NCBI GenBank assembly: GCA_017308345.1
Contig: JAFKFE010000378.1
Span: forward strand, 1 to 6,190
DNA: 6,190 bases
Source: Alphaproteobacteria bacterium
Lineage (GTDB): Bacteria > Pseudomonadota > Alphaproteobacteria > Rhizobiales > Rhizobiaceae
Reading direction: 5' to 3'
The notes under the pieces were generated by a model. It was not told the DNA's origin. It did no database searches and was given only the letters and a program-made list of their open reading frames with translations. The translations under genes and the position numbers were made by a program. Positions 5,967-6,190 of the stretch are shown here, in pieces. Every line of letters begins with the position of its first letter. The stretch's first letter is position 1.

Positions 5967-6190
5967 GGGATCCCCCTTTGCCGGCCTGTCGACCATCGCG
6001 CTCAAGGAAGCTGCCGATCATATGACGAGCCTTCGTATCCACCTGGTGATGCTGCTCGTCGTGCTGACGGCGATCGGCTCGGTCTACGCGGCCATAGGCC
6101 AGATCAAGGCTACGGTGGGCGAGGACCAGTTCCTGTTCCTGCGCCTGCTGACCACGGCGCAGCAGCCGCTGCCTTCATTCGTCTCCTTCC
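5953..6190 (+). CDS. ABC-2 type permease (NosY-like), N-terminal part, cut by window end
   Basis: The ATG at 5953 opens a frame that stays open to the window edge (79 codons seen). It overlaps the ATPase by 14 bases and has AGGGAG 9 bases upstream (5938-5943). The protein begins with a short polar region, then an amphipathic [13 protein letters not shown] stretch typical of the ABC-2/NosY N-terminus (KELADH in relatives), a first transmembrane helix at about 30-48 ([19 protein letters not shown]), and a periplasmic stretch with FLFLRLLTT and PLPSFVSF. Full-length relatives have about six helices and 250-300 aa or more, so most of the gene lies outside. It should be the membrane channel for the ATPase just upstream. 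Confidence 0.85.
   Translation, partial: MSQREGSPFAGLSTIALKEAADHMTSLRIHLVMLLVVLTAIGSVYAAIGQIKATVGEDQFLFLRLLTTAQQPLPSFVSF

Noticed and set aside
5025..6190. Denitrification nos operon (nosDFY)
   Set aside because: The ATPase and permease look NosF/NosY-like, but the partner is a NEW3/Ig-like protein and not a NosD beta-helix, and no nosZ, nosR or nosL is in view.

Overview
The window is GC-rich, with codon use strongly biased to G/C in third positions and long antisense shadow frames. The proteins resemble those of Rhizobiales, and Mesorhizobium or a close relative is my best guess. That assignment rests on remembered family resemblance, not on a search. No rRNA, tRNA, CRISPR array, insertion sequence or phage gene is visible. 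It looks like ordinary chromosomal or accessory metabolic sequence holding three small transcription units.

Left part (1-1659): a GlxA-type regulator (DJ-1/PfpI-like domain plus AraC helix-turn-helix) reads rightward. It converges, with a 30-base gap, on a leftward maltose/NodL-type hexapeptide O-acetyltransferase. The acetyltransferase has a clear ribosome binding site and a plausible sigma-70 promoter whose -35 box is covered by a TTGTC-A-GACAA palindrome, so it is probably repressed by an unlinked regulator.

Middle (1771-3642): a DUF4126 membrane protein overlaps by 4 bases with a pyridine nucleotide-disulfide oxidoreductase of the mercuric reductase/dihydrolipoamide dehydrogenase fold. 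The oxidoreductase frame carries one in-frame amber codon at 3148-3150. The remaining 164 codons are intact and keep the family motifs, so this is either a very recent pseudogene, a base-call error, or (less likely) a readthrough or split gene.

Right part (3643-6190): after a 162-base non-coding gap holding a weak terminator-like hairpin and a perfect 9-bp inverted repeat, a tightly packed operon begins. It encodes an exported, C-terminally membrane-anchored protein with three Ig-like (NEW3-type) modules, an ABC-2 ATPase resembling NosF, and the start of an ABC-2 permease resembling NosY, which runs off the window. The overlaps (4 and 14 bases) suggest the three proteins form one export or envelope complex of unknown substrate. 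This cassette and the interrupted oxidoreductase are the two points most worth following up.
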